Assembly (NCBI GenBank): GCA_963703175.1
Contig: OY969794.1
Coordinates: forward strand, 1,178,001-1,242,000
From: VRUE01 sp963703175
GTDB taxonomy: Bacteria > Actinomycetota > Thermoleophilia > Solirubrobacterales > 70-9
Length of the DNA: 64,000 nucleotides
Direction: 5' to 3'
Made by a program: the position numbers and the translations under genes. Shown here piece after piece: positions 8,105-16,820 of the stretch (positions within the stretch are counted from its first letter, which is position 1; every line of letters begins with the position of its first letter). The notes beneath the pieces were generated by a model. The model was not told the DNA's origin and ran no database searches. It saw only the letters and a list, made by a program, of their open reading frames with translations.

Positions 8105-9454
8105 ATGGCAGGCGACTCCCTCAGCGTTACCGACAACCGCACCGGCAAGACCTACGAGTTGCCGATCACCGACGGCACGGTCCGCGCCATGGACCTGCGT
8201 CAGATCAAAGTCGACGAGGACGAATTTGGCATGCTGGCTTACGACCCAGCGTTCACCAACACGGCCTCCTGCCGCTCGGCGATCACCTACATCGACGGCG
8301 AGGCCGGGATCCTCGAACACCGCGGCTACTCGATCGAGCAGCTCTGCGAGCGGTCCAGCTTCCTCGAGGTCGCCTACCTCTTGATCTTCGGCGAGCTGCC
8401 GACGGGGCCACAGCTCGACCGCTGGACCTACGACATCACCCACCACACCTTCGTCCACGAGGACCTCAAGCAGTTCTTCGAGGGCTTCCGCTATGACGCC
8501 CACCCAATGGGCATGCTGCTCGCCGGGGTCGGCGCGCTCTCGACCTTCTACCCGGACGCGAAGCACACCGAAGACCCCGAAGAGCGCTACATGGCCGCGG
8601 TCCGTCTGATCGCCAAGGTGCCGACCTTGGCGGCTTTCTCCTACCGCCACAACATGGGCCTGCCCTACGTCTACCCGGACAACGACCTCAACTTTGCCGA
8701 GAACTTCCTCTCGATGATGTTCAAGAAGACCGAAGCCAAGCACGTGCCGAAGGAGAGCCTCTCGAAGGCACTCGACGTGCTCTTCATCCTCCACGCTGAT
8801 CACGAACAGAACTGCTCGACCAATGCGGTGCGCGGCGTCGGCTCCTCCGACGTCGACCCCTACTCAGCAGTGGCGGCAGGTGTCGCAGCGCTTTACGGGC
8901 CGCTGCACGGCGGCGCTAACGAGGCGGTGCTGCGGATGCTGCGCCGGATCGGTTCGGTCGACAACATCCCCGGCTTCCTCGAGCGGGTCAAGAACCGCGA
9001 AGAGAAACTGATGGGCTTCGGCCACCGTGTCTACAAGAATTACGATCCGCGGGCGCGGATCATCCAGCAGCACATGGAGGAGGTCTTCGAGGCGACCGAG
9101 TACAACGCGATCGTCGAGATCGCCCGCGAGCTGGAGAAGCAAGCGCTCGACGACGAGTACTTCACCTCGCGCAAGCTCTACCCCAACGTCGACTACTACT
9201 CGGGGATCATCTACGAGGCGCTGGAGATCCCAGCCGAGATGTTCACCGTGATCTTCGCCATTCCTCGCACGGCCGGCTGGGTCGCGCAGTGGATGGAGAT
9301 GAAGGACGACTCCGAGCAGAAAATCGCCCGCCCGCGACAGATCTACACCGGCCACCGCGAGCGCGACTACGTCGCCGTTGGCGAGCGCGAGGGTCCGGAG
9401 AAAATCGTCGGTCCGCCGGCGCGGCGTCCGAAACGGCCGCGGCGCGGGGCTTAG
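8105..9454 (+). CDS. gltA: Citrate synthase
   Basis: A 449-residue type II-like citrate synthase that condenses acetyl-CoA with oxaloacetate at entry to the TCA cycle. Family motifs are intact: the substrate-binding stretch with the first His (ILHADHEQNCSTNAVR), GPLHGGANEAV with the catalytic His, GFGHRVYKNYDPRA, and a late acidic residue in the NVDYYSGIIYEALEIP block. The Lys/Arg-rich tail after residue 430 is extra. Kgd and aconitase lie within 15 kb, so three TCA enzymes are near one another without forming an operon. A strong palindrome follows the stop. Confidence 0.95.
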   Translation: MAGDSLSVTDNRTGKTYELPITDGTVRAMDLRQIKVDEDEFGMLAYDPAFTNTASCRSAITYIDGEAGILEHRGYSIEQLCERSSFLEVAYLLIFGELPTGPQLDRWTYDITHHTFVHEDLKQFFEGFRYDAHPMGMLLAGVGALSTFYPDAKHTEDPEERYMAAVRLIAKVPTLAAFSYRHNMGLPYVYPDNDLNFAENFLSMMFKKTEAKHVPKESLSKALDVLFILHADHEQNCSTNAVRGVGSSDVDPYSAVAAGVAALYGPLHGGANEAVLRMLRRIGSVDNIPGFLERVKNREEKLMGFGHRVYKNYDPRARIIQQHMEEVFEATEYNAIVEIARELEKQALDDEYFTSRKLYPNVDYYSGIIYEALEIPAEMFTVIFAIPRTAGWVAQWMEMKDDSEQKIARPRQIYTGHRERDYVAVGEREGPEKIVGPPARRPKRPRRGA

Positions 9455-9459
9455 GGGCC

Positions 9460-9560
9460 AGGGACGGGGGACCCTCCCCCGGAGGCCATTGCGCAGCTGA
9501 TCCTGGGTAGAGGGTTCGCGCGTGGTTCCTTGAGCCTCCGTGGGAGGGTCCCCCGTCCCT
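9460..9560. repeat. Palindrome just after the citrate synthase stop codon
   Basis: Inverted arms of 27 bp at 9460-9486 and 9534-9560 match at 26 positions around a 47-nt loop. It begins 5 nt after the gltA stop and ends 14 nt before the next gene. In RNA it would be a very stable hairpin, acting as a terminator without a T tract or as an mRNA 3'-end stabiliser. Confidence 0.8.
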
Positions 9561-9574
9561 TACCCTGCGCCTCC

Positions 9575-9919
9575 ATGGCCGCTTGGAAGTTGACGATTCG
9601 GCACGGCTCCGACGTCGAGCATGAAAGCTTTGATGACTTGAACGCTGCCGTAGCTGCGATGCGGGAGCGGGCTTTGGCGATCCGGGCGGAGGGGCCGGCC
9701 GAGGGCGTTTCGGCGCTGCGGGACTTCGGGCCGGAGCAACAGGTCCATGCGCGGTTGCAGCTCGCCGGCAAGGGGTTGCTGCACAAACCGATCGCCGGCA
9801 TCGACGTGCGCGGCGACGGCACCTTCGTGCCCTTTCGCGGCGGCGTGACCCGGGAGGAGCTCGACCCGACCGCTTACAAGACACCCTTCGACGCGGTCCG
9901 GGAGACTCTCGAACGATGA
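9575..9919 (+). CDS. Conserved hypothetical protein (114 aa)
   Basis: A 114-residue protein starting MAAWKLTIRHGSDVEHESF. It has alternating strands, a helix (LNAAVAAMRERALAIRAE) and a C-terminal GTFVPFRGGVTREELDP. No TM segment or signal peptide. ATG 9575 is preferred because the upstream in-frame extension is palindrome sequence. Its stop overlaps the ATG of the next gene (ATGA at 9916-9919), so the two are cotranslated and probably act together. I do not recognise a named family. Confidence 0.7.
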   Translation: MAAWKLTIRHGSDVEHESFDDLNAAVAAMRERALAIRAEGPAEGVSALRDFGPEQQVHARLQLAGKGLLHKPIAGIDVRGDGTFVPFRGGVTREELDPTAYKTPFDAVRETLER

Positions 9920-10224
9920 GCGACGCCGAGATCCCCAAGGGCAGCTACGCGGCAGGGCGCCGACTGAAGCTGCCGGCCGGCGCCGAAGCGCCCTACGTCG
10001 TCTACATCAACGGAGTCGAGCAGGGCGAGGAAGTCGACTACCACCTCCGCGCCGGCGAGATTGTCTTCACCCGCGAGATTGTTAAGGAGAAAGTCGGCAC
10101 CGGCCGTTGGCTGGCTATGTACCTCGGCCTCTTCGGCACCTATCGCAAGAACGAGACGATCGACCTGCAGTTCCAGCGAGGCGGCAAGACCGAGCTGCTC
10201 TCGGACCTGCCGGTCAGCTCCTGA
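9916..10224 (+). CDS. Conserved hypothetical protein (102 aa), coupled to upstream gene
   Basis: A 102-residue protein, MSDAEIPKGSYAAGRR, predicted to be beta-rich. The core APYVVYINGVEQGEEVDYHL and a short hydrophobic patch (GRWLAMYLGLFG) suggest a compact beta-sandwich. The start codon overlaps the previous stop by 4 nt, so translation is coupled. It converges on ubiA after 15 bp. No catalytic motif is visible and the function is unknown. Confidence 0.68.
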   Translation: MSDAEIPKGSYAAGRRLKLPAGAEAPYVVYINGVEQGEEVDYHLRAGEIVFTREIVKEKVGTGRWLAMYLGLFGTYRKNETIDLQFQRGGKTELLSDLPVSS

Positions 10225-10239
10225 GCGGATGCGCGTCTG

Positions 10240-11184
10240 CTACTTGAAGACGTAGAGCAGGACAAAGGCGGTGACCACCCAGATCGCACCGGCGGCGAGC
10301 ATGCCCTTGTCTTCGGAGACCATAGCCGCGGTAGAGCGGTCGTCGGCGCGATCGTAGATCAGGTAGAGGTAGCGGAAGATGAAGTAGACGACCGGGGGGA
10401 TCGTCCACATCATCTTGTTGCCGATGATCGGCGAGTTGACAGCGTAGATCGAGTAGCTGATCACGGTTCCGGTGGTGACCATGGCGACCATCTGGTCGAG
10501 GAAGGGGAGCGAGTAGTGCTCGAGCACCGGGCGACTACTGGTGCCCTGGTGCAGCTCGGAGACCGCCTCCTGGCGCCGCTTGGTTACCCCGAGGAAGAGG
10601 GCGACCATCCCGGTGCAGAGCAACAGCCATTCCGAGGCATGGGCGTCGACCGCGACAGCGCCGGCGGCGACCCGCAGAATGAAGAGGCCGGCGAGAGTCA
10701 TCACGTCGACGATCACGATCTGCTTGAGGCCAAGGCTGTAGGCCATCTGGGCGATCCCGTAGCCAACGACCATCAGACCGACCTGCCAGTTGACGGTCGC
10801 AAAGGCGATGGCGATGGCGAGCACCGCCAGGGCGGGCGCGATCGTCATCGCCGCCCGCTCGGAGAGCTCGCCCGCGGCCAGCGGCCGGAAGCGCTTCTTT
10901 GGGTGCTTGCGGTCGAGTTCGACGTCGACCAGGTCGTTGACGTAGTAGCCGGCGCTGGAGATCAAGCAGAAAGCAACAAAGGTGAGAAGCGCCTCGAATA
11001 CCTCGTGCGACTGGTTGAACTTGCCGGAAAAGAGCAGGCCGGCGAAGACAAAAGTGTTCTTGATCCACTCCTGCGGCCGCCCGGTCTTGATCGCCGCCCG
11101 CAAAGGCGAACGCCGCGGCACGACCGGTTCTCCAGCCGAATGGTCGGCCGGGATCGTCGGATGCTCTGAGGTGATGGTTTCCAT
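10240..11184 (-). CDS. ubiA: UbiA-family prenyltransferase (decaprenyl-phosphate phosphoribosyltransferase-like)
   Basis: A 314-residue integral membrane protein with about nine hydrophobic segments. The Asp-rich motif NDLVDVELDRKHPKKRFRP (from residue 83) and the opening KTGRPQEWIKN resemble actinobacterial UbiA (the Rv3806c type), which transfers 5-phosphoribose from PRPP to decaprenyl phosphate on the way to decaprenylphosphoryl-arabinose. That subfamily call rests on motif wording; a quinone or other prenyl transferase cannot be excluded. The N-terminus is a soluble tail of about 28 residues. Confidence 0.8.
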   Translation of the reverse strand: METITSEHPTIPADHSAGEPVVPRRSPLRAAIKTGRPQEWIKNTFVFAGLLFSGKFNQSHEVFEALLTFVAFCLISSAGYYVNDLVDVELDRKHPKKRFRPLAAGELSERAAMTIAPALAVLAIAIAFATVNWQVGLMVVGYGIAQMAYSLGLKQIVIVDVMTLAGLFILRVAAGAVAVDAHASEWLLLCTGMVALFLGVTKRRQEAVSELHQGTSSRPVLEHYSLPFLDQMVAMVTTGTVISYSIYAVNSPIIGNKMMWTIPPVVYFIFRYLYLIYDRADDRSTAAMVSEDKGMLAAGAIWVVTAFVLLYVFK

Positions 11185-11250
11185 CGTGGAACGCCGAATG
11201 AAGCGCGCTAAGCCGCTTATCGGTCGCGACAGGGTAGCGCCGGGGGCGGC

Positions 11251-12336
11251 TCACTCGCCCGCGGCGCCCACATAGAACCGGTACGCCCAAGCCCTCCCGC
11301 CAGCCAGAAATCCGGTCATCACGTCGATCGTTCCCCCACTGCCGATGGGCGACGGCGTTTCGACCAAGACGAGCTCATGCCCACTCTCTCTGACCCCCGG
11401 ATAGAGGCTTCGCACCGCGCCGGCGTCCATGCCCACCTCAGCCCCTTCGTTGGTCCGCCAGCCAGCCTGGGCGGCGGGAGCCCCGCTCAGCTCAAAGCTG
11501 CCCATGCGGCCTTCCGGCCCACACGGATCCCCGCCTCCGAAATTCGCGAAGGTAATCGTCAGCCCAAGGTCGCTCCATTCATACGGACAGGAGGAATCCC
11601 AGCTGCCCCCGATCGAAGTCGGAGATCCAAATTCTGCGAGCGCCTGGGTCGGGGAATCGGTGAGCGGATTGAGCCCGGCGAGCCGTACCACGCGGCCTTC
11701 GTTCATGACGATTTCCCGTTGCGACGGCGCCACGTTGGATGAGTCGACCTCGACCTCACCTTCCTGAAAAGCGACATAGGTCGATTTGAATCCGGATGGA
11801 CAGCAAAGGGGGTCGCCAGCCTTGAACGTGGGCGTCCGAACGACGATCGCCCGGTCACCCACATGGATCGAGTCCACCTGGGCACCCTCTCGATCGAAGA
11901 GAAGGGCCCATCGGTCGTTTGCGTCCGACGTGAATACGGCCCAATTGAAGATACGGCCCGAGGCGCCCGCGCCCAAGCCGACGATCATCTCCTCACCTCC
12001 GTCGCCGGTGATGTCGTGGCAGCGAAGCAGCGCCACGTGATAGTCCGTCGCAACATTCGAAAAGAAGTCGGGGCCGCCTTCTACGGGGTAGCCGGCCAGC
12101 CTGGCCCGCGCGGCGGCTTGCTCACGGATCGTCTCGTCGAAGCCGCTGGAAATAGTCGCCTTCTCGGCCGTTGCTCGTGAGCAATTCGCTCCGTCGCCTC
12201 CGGCCAGAGAGGCTACGGCTGCGGGTGAGTCTTCCCCGCCGCTTGATTTGCCAAAGAGAAACGCGCCGATCACCGCCGCCGCAACTACTGCTCCTCCGAT
12301 GAGCCACAGAAAAGACTTTGGGATCCGCAGCGTCAT
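11251..12336 (-). CDS. Membrane-anchored extracytoplasmic protein of unknown function
   Basis: A 361-residue protein with one N-terminal TM helix (FLWLIGGAVVAAAVIGAFLFG) followed by an exported domain with several Cys residues, suggesting disulfides. A short stretch, DITGDGGEEMIVGL, resembles FG-GAP/VCBS beta-propeller repeats. The ATG overlaps the stop of the upstream nucleotidyltransferase (ATGA at 12333-12336), so it is the third gene of a tightly coupled operon. Function unknown. The pairing with a nucleotidyltransferase is unusual for an exported protein. Confidence 0.7.
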   Translation of the reverse strand: MTLRIPKSFLWLIGGAVVAAAVIGAFLFGKSSGGEDSPAAVASLAGGDGANCSRATAEKATISSGFDETIREQAAARARLAGYPVEGGPDFFSNVATDYHVALLRCHDITGDGGEEMIVGLGAGASGRIFNWAVFTSDANDRWALLFDREGAQVDSIHVGDRAIVVRTPTFKAGDPLCCPSGFKSTYVAFQEGEVEVDSSNVAPSQREIVMNEGRVVRLAGLNPLTDSPTQALAEFGSPTSIGGSWDSSCPYEWSDLGLTITFANFGGGDPCGPEGRMGSFELSGAPAAQAGWRTNEGAEVGMDAGAVRSLYPGVRESGHELVLVETPSPIGSGGTIDVMTGFLAGGRAWAYRFYVGAAGE

Positions 12337-12842
12337 CTCTCGTTGCTGGATCCGCCGCCGAGATCGGCCTCGCTTGCCGATTCCAGGGCTTCGAGATCGT
12401 CCCGGTCACGAGGCCGCTCGCTGGCGCGCTTCATCGAGAGAAGGTGCCCCAGCGAGCAAACACGCATAACCATTCCCCCGACCTCGACTTCGATCGCCTC
12501 CGCGATCAGCTCTTCATACGTCGGTATCTGGGGAAGGCCCTGCAAGATGTCGATTCGTCCGAGCGTGGTGACTACAAGCGTTCGATCTCCCACCTTGAGA
12601 AATGTCGAAATTGCGGATGACGAGAGGAGGCGACCATCGACATCGACTCTCCCTTCTAATTCTCGTAGCAAGGCGTCGAGCTTCTCTAGATTCTCCGTGG
12701 AAGAGTCCGGAACCACGTCGACATCGCGAGTTGCGCGAAGGTAGCCCCAGGCATTCACGGCAAGGCCACCAACGACGACAAAGCGAATGTCCGCCTCTAC
12801 CAGCCGTTCCAGCAGCTCCCGCAACCGCAGCGGCTCGACCAT
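12333..12842 (-). CDS. Nucleotidyltransferase-fold protein (MNT/AbiEii-like, DUF6036-type)
   Basis: A 169-residue protein. RFVVVGGLAVNAWGYLRATRDVDVV contains the GG and the D-x-D pair of minimal nucleotidyltransferases; it is followed by a beta strand and C-terminal helices. Such domains occur in type IV or HEPN/MNT-like toxin-antitoxin pairs and in stand-alone uncharacterised proteins. The ATG overlaps the previous TGA (TGATG at 12840-12844) and the stop overlaps the next gene, giving a three-gene coupled operon. Activity (adenylylation or other NMP transfer) is inferred from the fold. Confidence 0.75.
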   Translation of the reverse strand: MVEPLRLRELLERLVEADIRFVVVGGLAVNAWGYLRATRDVDVVPDSSTENLEKLDALLRELEGRVDVDGRLLSSSAISTFLKVGDRTLVVTTLGRIDILQGLPQIPTYEELIAEAIEVEVGGMVMRVCSLGHLLSMKRASERPRDRDDLEALESASEADLGGGSSNER

Positions 12843-13036
12843 CAACCCTGCCGCGCAGCCCCGGTGAAAGTTGAAAGAAATTCGCTCAGGGCAAGGCCTT
12901 CGGCGAGGTTGACGGCTGGCGAACGGCGGCGGTCTTCACGGATCTGTCGACGGCGTGCCTGCTCGTTGGCCTGCCAGGGATCTGGGGAGCGAGGTGCCAC
13001 GCCGGGGCGCGGCCTCGAGTCGTTCGTCCTGCTCAT
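12842..13036 (-). CDS. Small protein (64 aa) upstream of nucleotidyltransferase; possible partner or antitoxin
   Basis: A 64-residue protein, MSRTNDSRPRPGVAPRSPD. It has a disordered basic first half, a helical linker and a C-terminal helix (AVNLAEGLALSEFLSTF). It ends exactly at the nucleotidyltransferase start (TGATG), an arrangement common for antitoxin/toxin or regulator/enzyme pairs. The minus-strand frame stays open further upstream, but that part antisenses the flavoprotein gene and is rejected. No Shine-Dalgarno is seen. The role is inferred from context only. Confidence 0.55.
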   Translation of the reverse strand: MSRTNDSRPRPGVAPRSPDPWQANEQARRRQIREDRRRSPAVNLAEGLALSEFLSTFTGAARQG

Positions 13037-13071
13037 TGGAGGAGGGTAAGGCCCAACAGCGACCGGCGGCA

Positions 13072-14685
13072 CTACGGGTCGATAAGAACGCCGGGATTCA
13101 GCATCCCGGCGGGATCGAGCTCGGCCTTGGATGCCCGCAGTGCCGCGGCGAAGGGCGCGGGCCGCTGGCGGTCGTACCAGGGGCGGTGATCGCGGCCAAC
13201 CGCATGGTGATGAGTGATCGTGCCGCCGCCTTCGATTACGGCCTCGGCCGCAGCGGCCTTGATCTCGTCCCATTGCTCGACCTCGCCACCTCGGATCGCG
13301 GGAGCCATCACGGTGAAGTAGGGGGCGGGGCCGTCGGGGTACACATGCGTGAAACGACAACTGACGCGCGGGGCGCCCGGGCCGTCGGCTGGCGCCGCGC
13401 AGACCTCGGCGACCTTCTGACGCACCACATCCATCGTCGTCGCGTGGAAGTCCTCGAAGCGGTCCCAGGTGATCGCCGTCTCAAAGGTCTCGGAGAGGAC
13501 ACCGCAGGCAACGAAGGTGTCGCGCAGGTAGGGGGCGAGGAGAAAGGCGCTGCGCCAGGCCCCGACGGCCCCCGCGTCCTTGCTGTCCCCTCCGCCGCTT
13601 CCACGCACCTCACCCGGCACCCCGCCGTGCTCGCGAGCGATCGCCACGGCGAGGTCCATCGGGGCATCCACCGGGTGGTGGGCCGACTCGAAGCCGAGCA
13701 CCAGCAGGCTCTTCTCACCGCTGCCGGCGCCGGTCATGCCCGCCTCCGTCCCGTCGAGCAGGCGGCAGTTGGTCGGGTAGAGGCCCGACTGGGAAATCTC
13801 CCGCACGGCGCCCGCCGCCCTGAGGAAGTCGTCGAACTCAACCCCGCAGGAGCTCTTGAACTCGGGCCGCGGCCGCACCCGCATCCAGGCCTCGCCGATC
13901 ACGCCAAGGATTCCCTCCGAGCCGATCAGCGCCCGGTCCGACGACGGTCCCGCGCCCGAGCCCGGCAGCCGCCGGCTCTCCCAGAGCCCACGCGGGGTGA
14001 TCGCCCGCACCGACTCGACCAGGTCGTCGATATGGGTGCAGAGGGTGGCGAAATGGCCGCCGGCCCGGGTCGCGATCCAACCGCCGAGCGTCGCGTACTC
14101 GAAGGACTGGGGGAAGTGGCGCAGGGTCAGCCCGTGCTCGCGCAGCTGCTCCTCCAGCCGCGGCCCGGTCGCCCCGGCCTGGATCCGCGCCGCCATCGAC
14201 TCCGCGTCGACCTCCAGCACCCGGTCCAGCCGCCGCAGGTCGAGCGAGACGAACGGACGATCCCCCAAACGCCCCTCGACCCCGCCGACCACGCTCGTGC
14301 CACCGCCGAAAGGAATCACGGCGGCACCCTCGGCCTCCGCCCAGCTCAGCACAGTCTCGATCTCAGACTCGTCTTTAGGCAGAGCGACGAGATCAGGCGG
14401 ATTCTCAAATTCCCCCCGGAACCCCCGCACCACGTCCCGATAAGCCTTCCCCAGCGCCCGCGAAACCCGCTCGTACTTTTCATCGGTGAAGAGATCGCCG
14501 AAATCAGGCGGTGCCTTCAACCGAGGCACCCGCACCTCAACCGCATCGAGGGGCACAGCAACCTCCGGCTCGCCCCCAAACCCAAACCGCTCCCGAATCC
14601 CAGCCGCGGCCTCCGCCAGCTCCTTCTCAGAGGGCGTCTGGTCCTCATACCCCCACCCCCAGTGCTTCAGCCGTCGCTCGCTCAT
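13072..14685 (-). CDS. FAD-linked oxidase, alkyl-dihydroxyacetonephosphate synthase-like
   Basis: A 537-residue FAD-binding type 4 oxidoreductase. The PP loop FGGGTSVVGG (126-135) binds FAD. SFEYATLGGWIATRAGG (about 194-210) and a late THHHAVGRDHRPWYD (about 491-505) closely follow the wording of alkyl-DHAP synthase (AGPS), where the His cluster and Tyr are catalytic. AGPS exchanges the acyl group of acyl-DHAP for a fatty alcohol to make the ether bond of alkyl lipids. The gene directly upstream on the same strand encodes a fatty acyl-CoA reductase that could supply that alcohol. Another FAD-linked oxidation remains possible. Confidence 0.85.
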   Translation of the reverse strand: MSERRLKHWGWGYEDQTPSEKELAEAAAGIRERFGFGGEPEVAVPLDAVEVRVPRLKAPPDFGDLFTDEKYERVSRALGKAYRDVVRGFRGEFENPPDLVALPKDESEIETVLSWAEAEGAAVIPFGGGTSVVGGVEGRLGDRPFVSLDLRRLDRVLEVDAESMAARIQAGATGPRLEEQLREHGLTLRHFPQSFEYATLGGWIATRAGGHFATLCTHIDDLVESVRAITPRGLWESRRLPGSGAGPSSDRALIGSEGILGVIGEAWMRVRPRPEFKSSCGVEFDDFLRAAGAVREISQSGLYPTNCRLLDGTEAGMTGAGSGEKSLLVLGFESAHHPVDAPMDLAVAIAREHGGVPGEVRGSGGGDSKDAGAVGAWRSAFLLAPYLRDTFVACGVLSETFETAITWDRFEDFHATTMDVVRQKVAEVCAAPADGPGAPRVSCRFTHVYPDGPAPYFTVMAPAIRGGEVEQWDEIKAAAAEAVIEGGGTITHHHAVGRDHRPWYDRQRPAPFAAALRASKAELDPAGMLNPGVLIDP

Positions 14686-14702
14686 AGGACGCGCCCCAAA
14701 AT

Positions 14703-14804
14703 AGGGGCGGGGTGCCCCTGCCCAGGAGGCTCAGGGACCAGCGCCTGAAGCACGCCAAACGATCTGCTGCGCAACGGCCTCATGGGCAGGGGCACCCCGC
14801 CCCT
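14703..14804. repeat. Palindrome after the acyl-CoA reductase stop codon
   Basis: Perfect 22-bp inverted arms at 14703-14724 and 14783-14804 enclose a 58-nt loop; GGAGGC beside the left arm is partly mirrored. The right arm runs into the TAG (14803-14805) of the acyl-CoA reductase. It fills the gap between that gene and the AGPS-like gene, so it may attenuate or separate their transcription. Confidence 0.82.
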
Positions 14805-16794
14805 ACCAATGCACACCTTTCATCAAATGCGCAAAGGCGACCGCCTCGGTAGTAGGCGCCCGATCGGGCGCCTCGTCGCCCTTCCCCTTCGCTGCCTGCG
14901 ACTCGGGAAAGAGTTTGTAGGCCGTGTTGAGGATTTTGTCGCTGACCGTCGGCGCGACCGCGTAGAGCAGCTCGCCGAAGGTGCCCATCCGGGTTGCAAC
15001 CTTCTTCGGCTTACCGATCATCGCTCCAGCAATCATCTCCGCGGCCTCCTCGGGCGTGATTGCTGGGAACATGTCGTACATCCGCGTCGGCGCGATCATC
15101 GGCGTCCGCACCAGCGGCATGTAGATGGTCGTGATCTCGACTCCGTCGTCGAATACCTCGGAGGCGATCACCCGGCTGAAGGCGTCCAGCGCCGACTTCG
15201 AGGCGACATAGGCGGAGAAACGCGGCGGGTTGGTCTGCGCACCGATCGAGCTGATGTTGATGATGTGGCCCGACTTGCGCGCCTGCATCGAGGGCAGCAG
15301 CGCCAAAATCAGCCGTAGGGCGCCGAAGTAGTTGATCTGCATCGTCCGCTCGTAGTCGTGGAAGCGGTCGTAGGAGAGCTTGACCGAGCGCCGAATCGAG
15401 CGGCCCGCGTTGTTGACGAGGATGTCGACCTGCCCGTGGTAGGCGAGCACCTCCTCGGCCATCCGCTCGACGTCCTCGACGTCGGACATGTCGCAGCGGT
15501 GGATATGGGCGACCCCACCGGCTGTCTCGATCTCGCGCTTAGTCTCCTCCAGCTTGTCGACCGAGCGGGCGACCAGCAACACCGTGGCCCCCGCGTCGGC
15601 AGCCTTGACCGCGGCCGCCTTGCCGATTCCCGACGATGCTCCGGTAATCAGCACGACCTTGCCGCGCACCGCCGCCGAGAGCGAGCGGTCCTTGAACAGG
15701 TCGGGGTCGAGGTTGCGCTCCCAGTAGTCCCAGACGCGATCGGCGTAGCTCTCCAGCGGCGGCACCGCGATCCCGGAGCCCTCCAGCGCCGCCTCGGCCT
15801 CGGTCGAGTCGAAGTGGGTCGGGTAGTTGACGTAGCTGAGCACACCAGCGGGGATGCCGACCTGGTTCAGCGCCATCTTCGCCGCCCGCTTGGCCGGCGG
15901 GAAAAACCTCAGCCCGGTGCGGACCAGGCTCGTCGCCGGATCGGTGATGCCTGAGTCCAGTTGCAGCGCCGCCTGCGGCGCGTCAGCCGCCCGGGCGAAG
16001 AGATTGAGCACCTCGCCCGCGGTCTTCGGCCTCGGGTCGGTGAGGCTGAAGGCACGCCCGTCGAGGCCCGACTTGTGGGCGATGTGGTCGATCGCCGCCG
16101 CGACGTAGTCGACCGGGACGATGTTGATCTCGCCGCCTTCGACGCCGAGGGTCGGCAGCCAGGAGGGCAGCACGCGACGAGCCTGCTGCAGCAGCTTGAA
16201 CATGTAATAGGGGCCGTCGATCTTGTCGATCTCGCCGCTGCGCGAGTCGCCGACGACGATTCCCGGCCGGTAGACGCGCCAGGGCCGGCTGCATTGCTCG
16301 CGCACGACCCGCTCTGACTCGTGCTTGGTGCGGAAGTACGGATGCGTGTCGAGGTCTTCGGCCTCGTCGAACATGTCCTCGGTCCAGGTGCCCTTGTAAA
16401 GGCCGGCGGCGGCGATCGAGCTGACCTGGTGGAAACAGCCGGCGTCGATCGCGCCGGCGAGTTCGACCGCGTGCCGCGTCCCCTCGACGTTCGCGACCTC
16501 CTGCGCCTCGGCGCCGGCGGCCATGTCGTAGATCGCCGCCAGATGGAAGAAGTGGTCGACATCGCCGCGCAGCGTCAGGAGATCCTCCTCGGAGACGCCG
16601 AGGCTGGGCTGGGCGAGGTCGCCGGCGATCGGCACAACCCGCGCCCCATCGGCTCCCCAGGCGGTCCGCTGCTCCTCCAGCCGCCCACGCGAGCCCGCCC
16701 GGACCAGCGCGTAAATCGTCCCCTCACGCTGCAAAAGTCTGGATACAAGGTTGCGGCCGATGAAGCCGGTGGCGCCGGTGACGAAGTAGTTCAT
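14803..16794 (-). CDS. Two-domain fatty acyl-CoA reductase (extended SDR + classical SDR)
   Basis: A 663-residue fusion. The N-terminal half is an extended SDR/NAD-dependent epimerase-like domain (NYFVTGATGFIGRNL; YFRTKHES as the YxxxK motif). The C-terminal half, from about residue 378, is a classical SDR (VVLITGASSGIGKAA, NNAGRS, YVASKSALDAF). This order and length match the alcohol-forming two-domain reductases of Marinobacter and mycobacterial AcrA1-type proteins, in which acyl-CoA is reduced to aldehyde and then alcohol with NADPH. ATG 16794 (MNYFVTGATG) is preferred over 16809. The divergent Kgd gene starts only 26 bp away. The product could feed the neighbouring AGPS-like enzyme or wax-ester synthesis. 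Confidence 0.82.
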   Translation of the reverse strand: MNYFVTGATGFIGRNLVSRLLQREGTIYALVRAGSRGRLEEQRTAWGADGARVVPIAGDLAQPSLGVSEEDLLTLRGDVDHFFHLAAIYDMAAGAEAQEVANVEGTRHAVELAGAIDAGCFHQVSSIAAAGLYKGTWTEDMFDEAEDLDTHPYFRTKHESERVVREQCSRPWRVYRPGIVVGDSRSGEIDKIDGPYYMFKLLQQARRVLPSWLPTLGVEGGEINIVPVDYVAAAIDHIAHKSGLDGRAFSLTDPRPKTAGEVLNLFARAADAPQAALQLDSGITDPATSLVRTGLRFFPPAKRAAKMALNQVGIPAGVLSYVNYPTHFDSTEAEAALEGSGIAVPPLESYADRVWDYWERNLDPDLFKDRSLSAAVRGKVVLITGASSGIGKAAAVKAADAGATVLLVARSVDKLEETKREIETAGGVAHIHRCDMSDVEDVERMAEEVLAYHGQVDILVNNAGRSIRRSVKLSYDRFHDYERTMQINYFGALRLILALLPSMQARKSGHIINISSIGAQTNPPRFSAYVASKSALDAFSRVIASEVFDDGVEITTIYMPLVRTPMIAPTRMYDMFPAITPEEAAEMIAGAMIGKPKKVATRMGTFGELLYAVAPTVSDKILNTAYKLFPESQAAKGKGDEAPDRAPTTEAVAFAHLMKGVHW

Positions 16795-16820
16795 CGCTCT
16801 TTCATACACTCAATCTACGA

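Noticed and set aside
12955..14748. A 597-codon plus-strand frame opposite the AGPS-like gene
   Set aside because: It is the antisense of a clearly conserved flavoprotein. Its translation is Arg/Pro/His-rich with no domain; long antisense frames are expected at this GC content.
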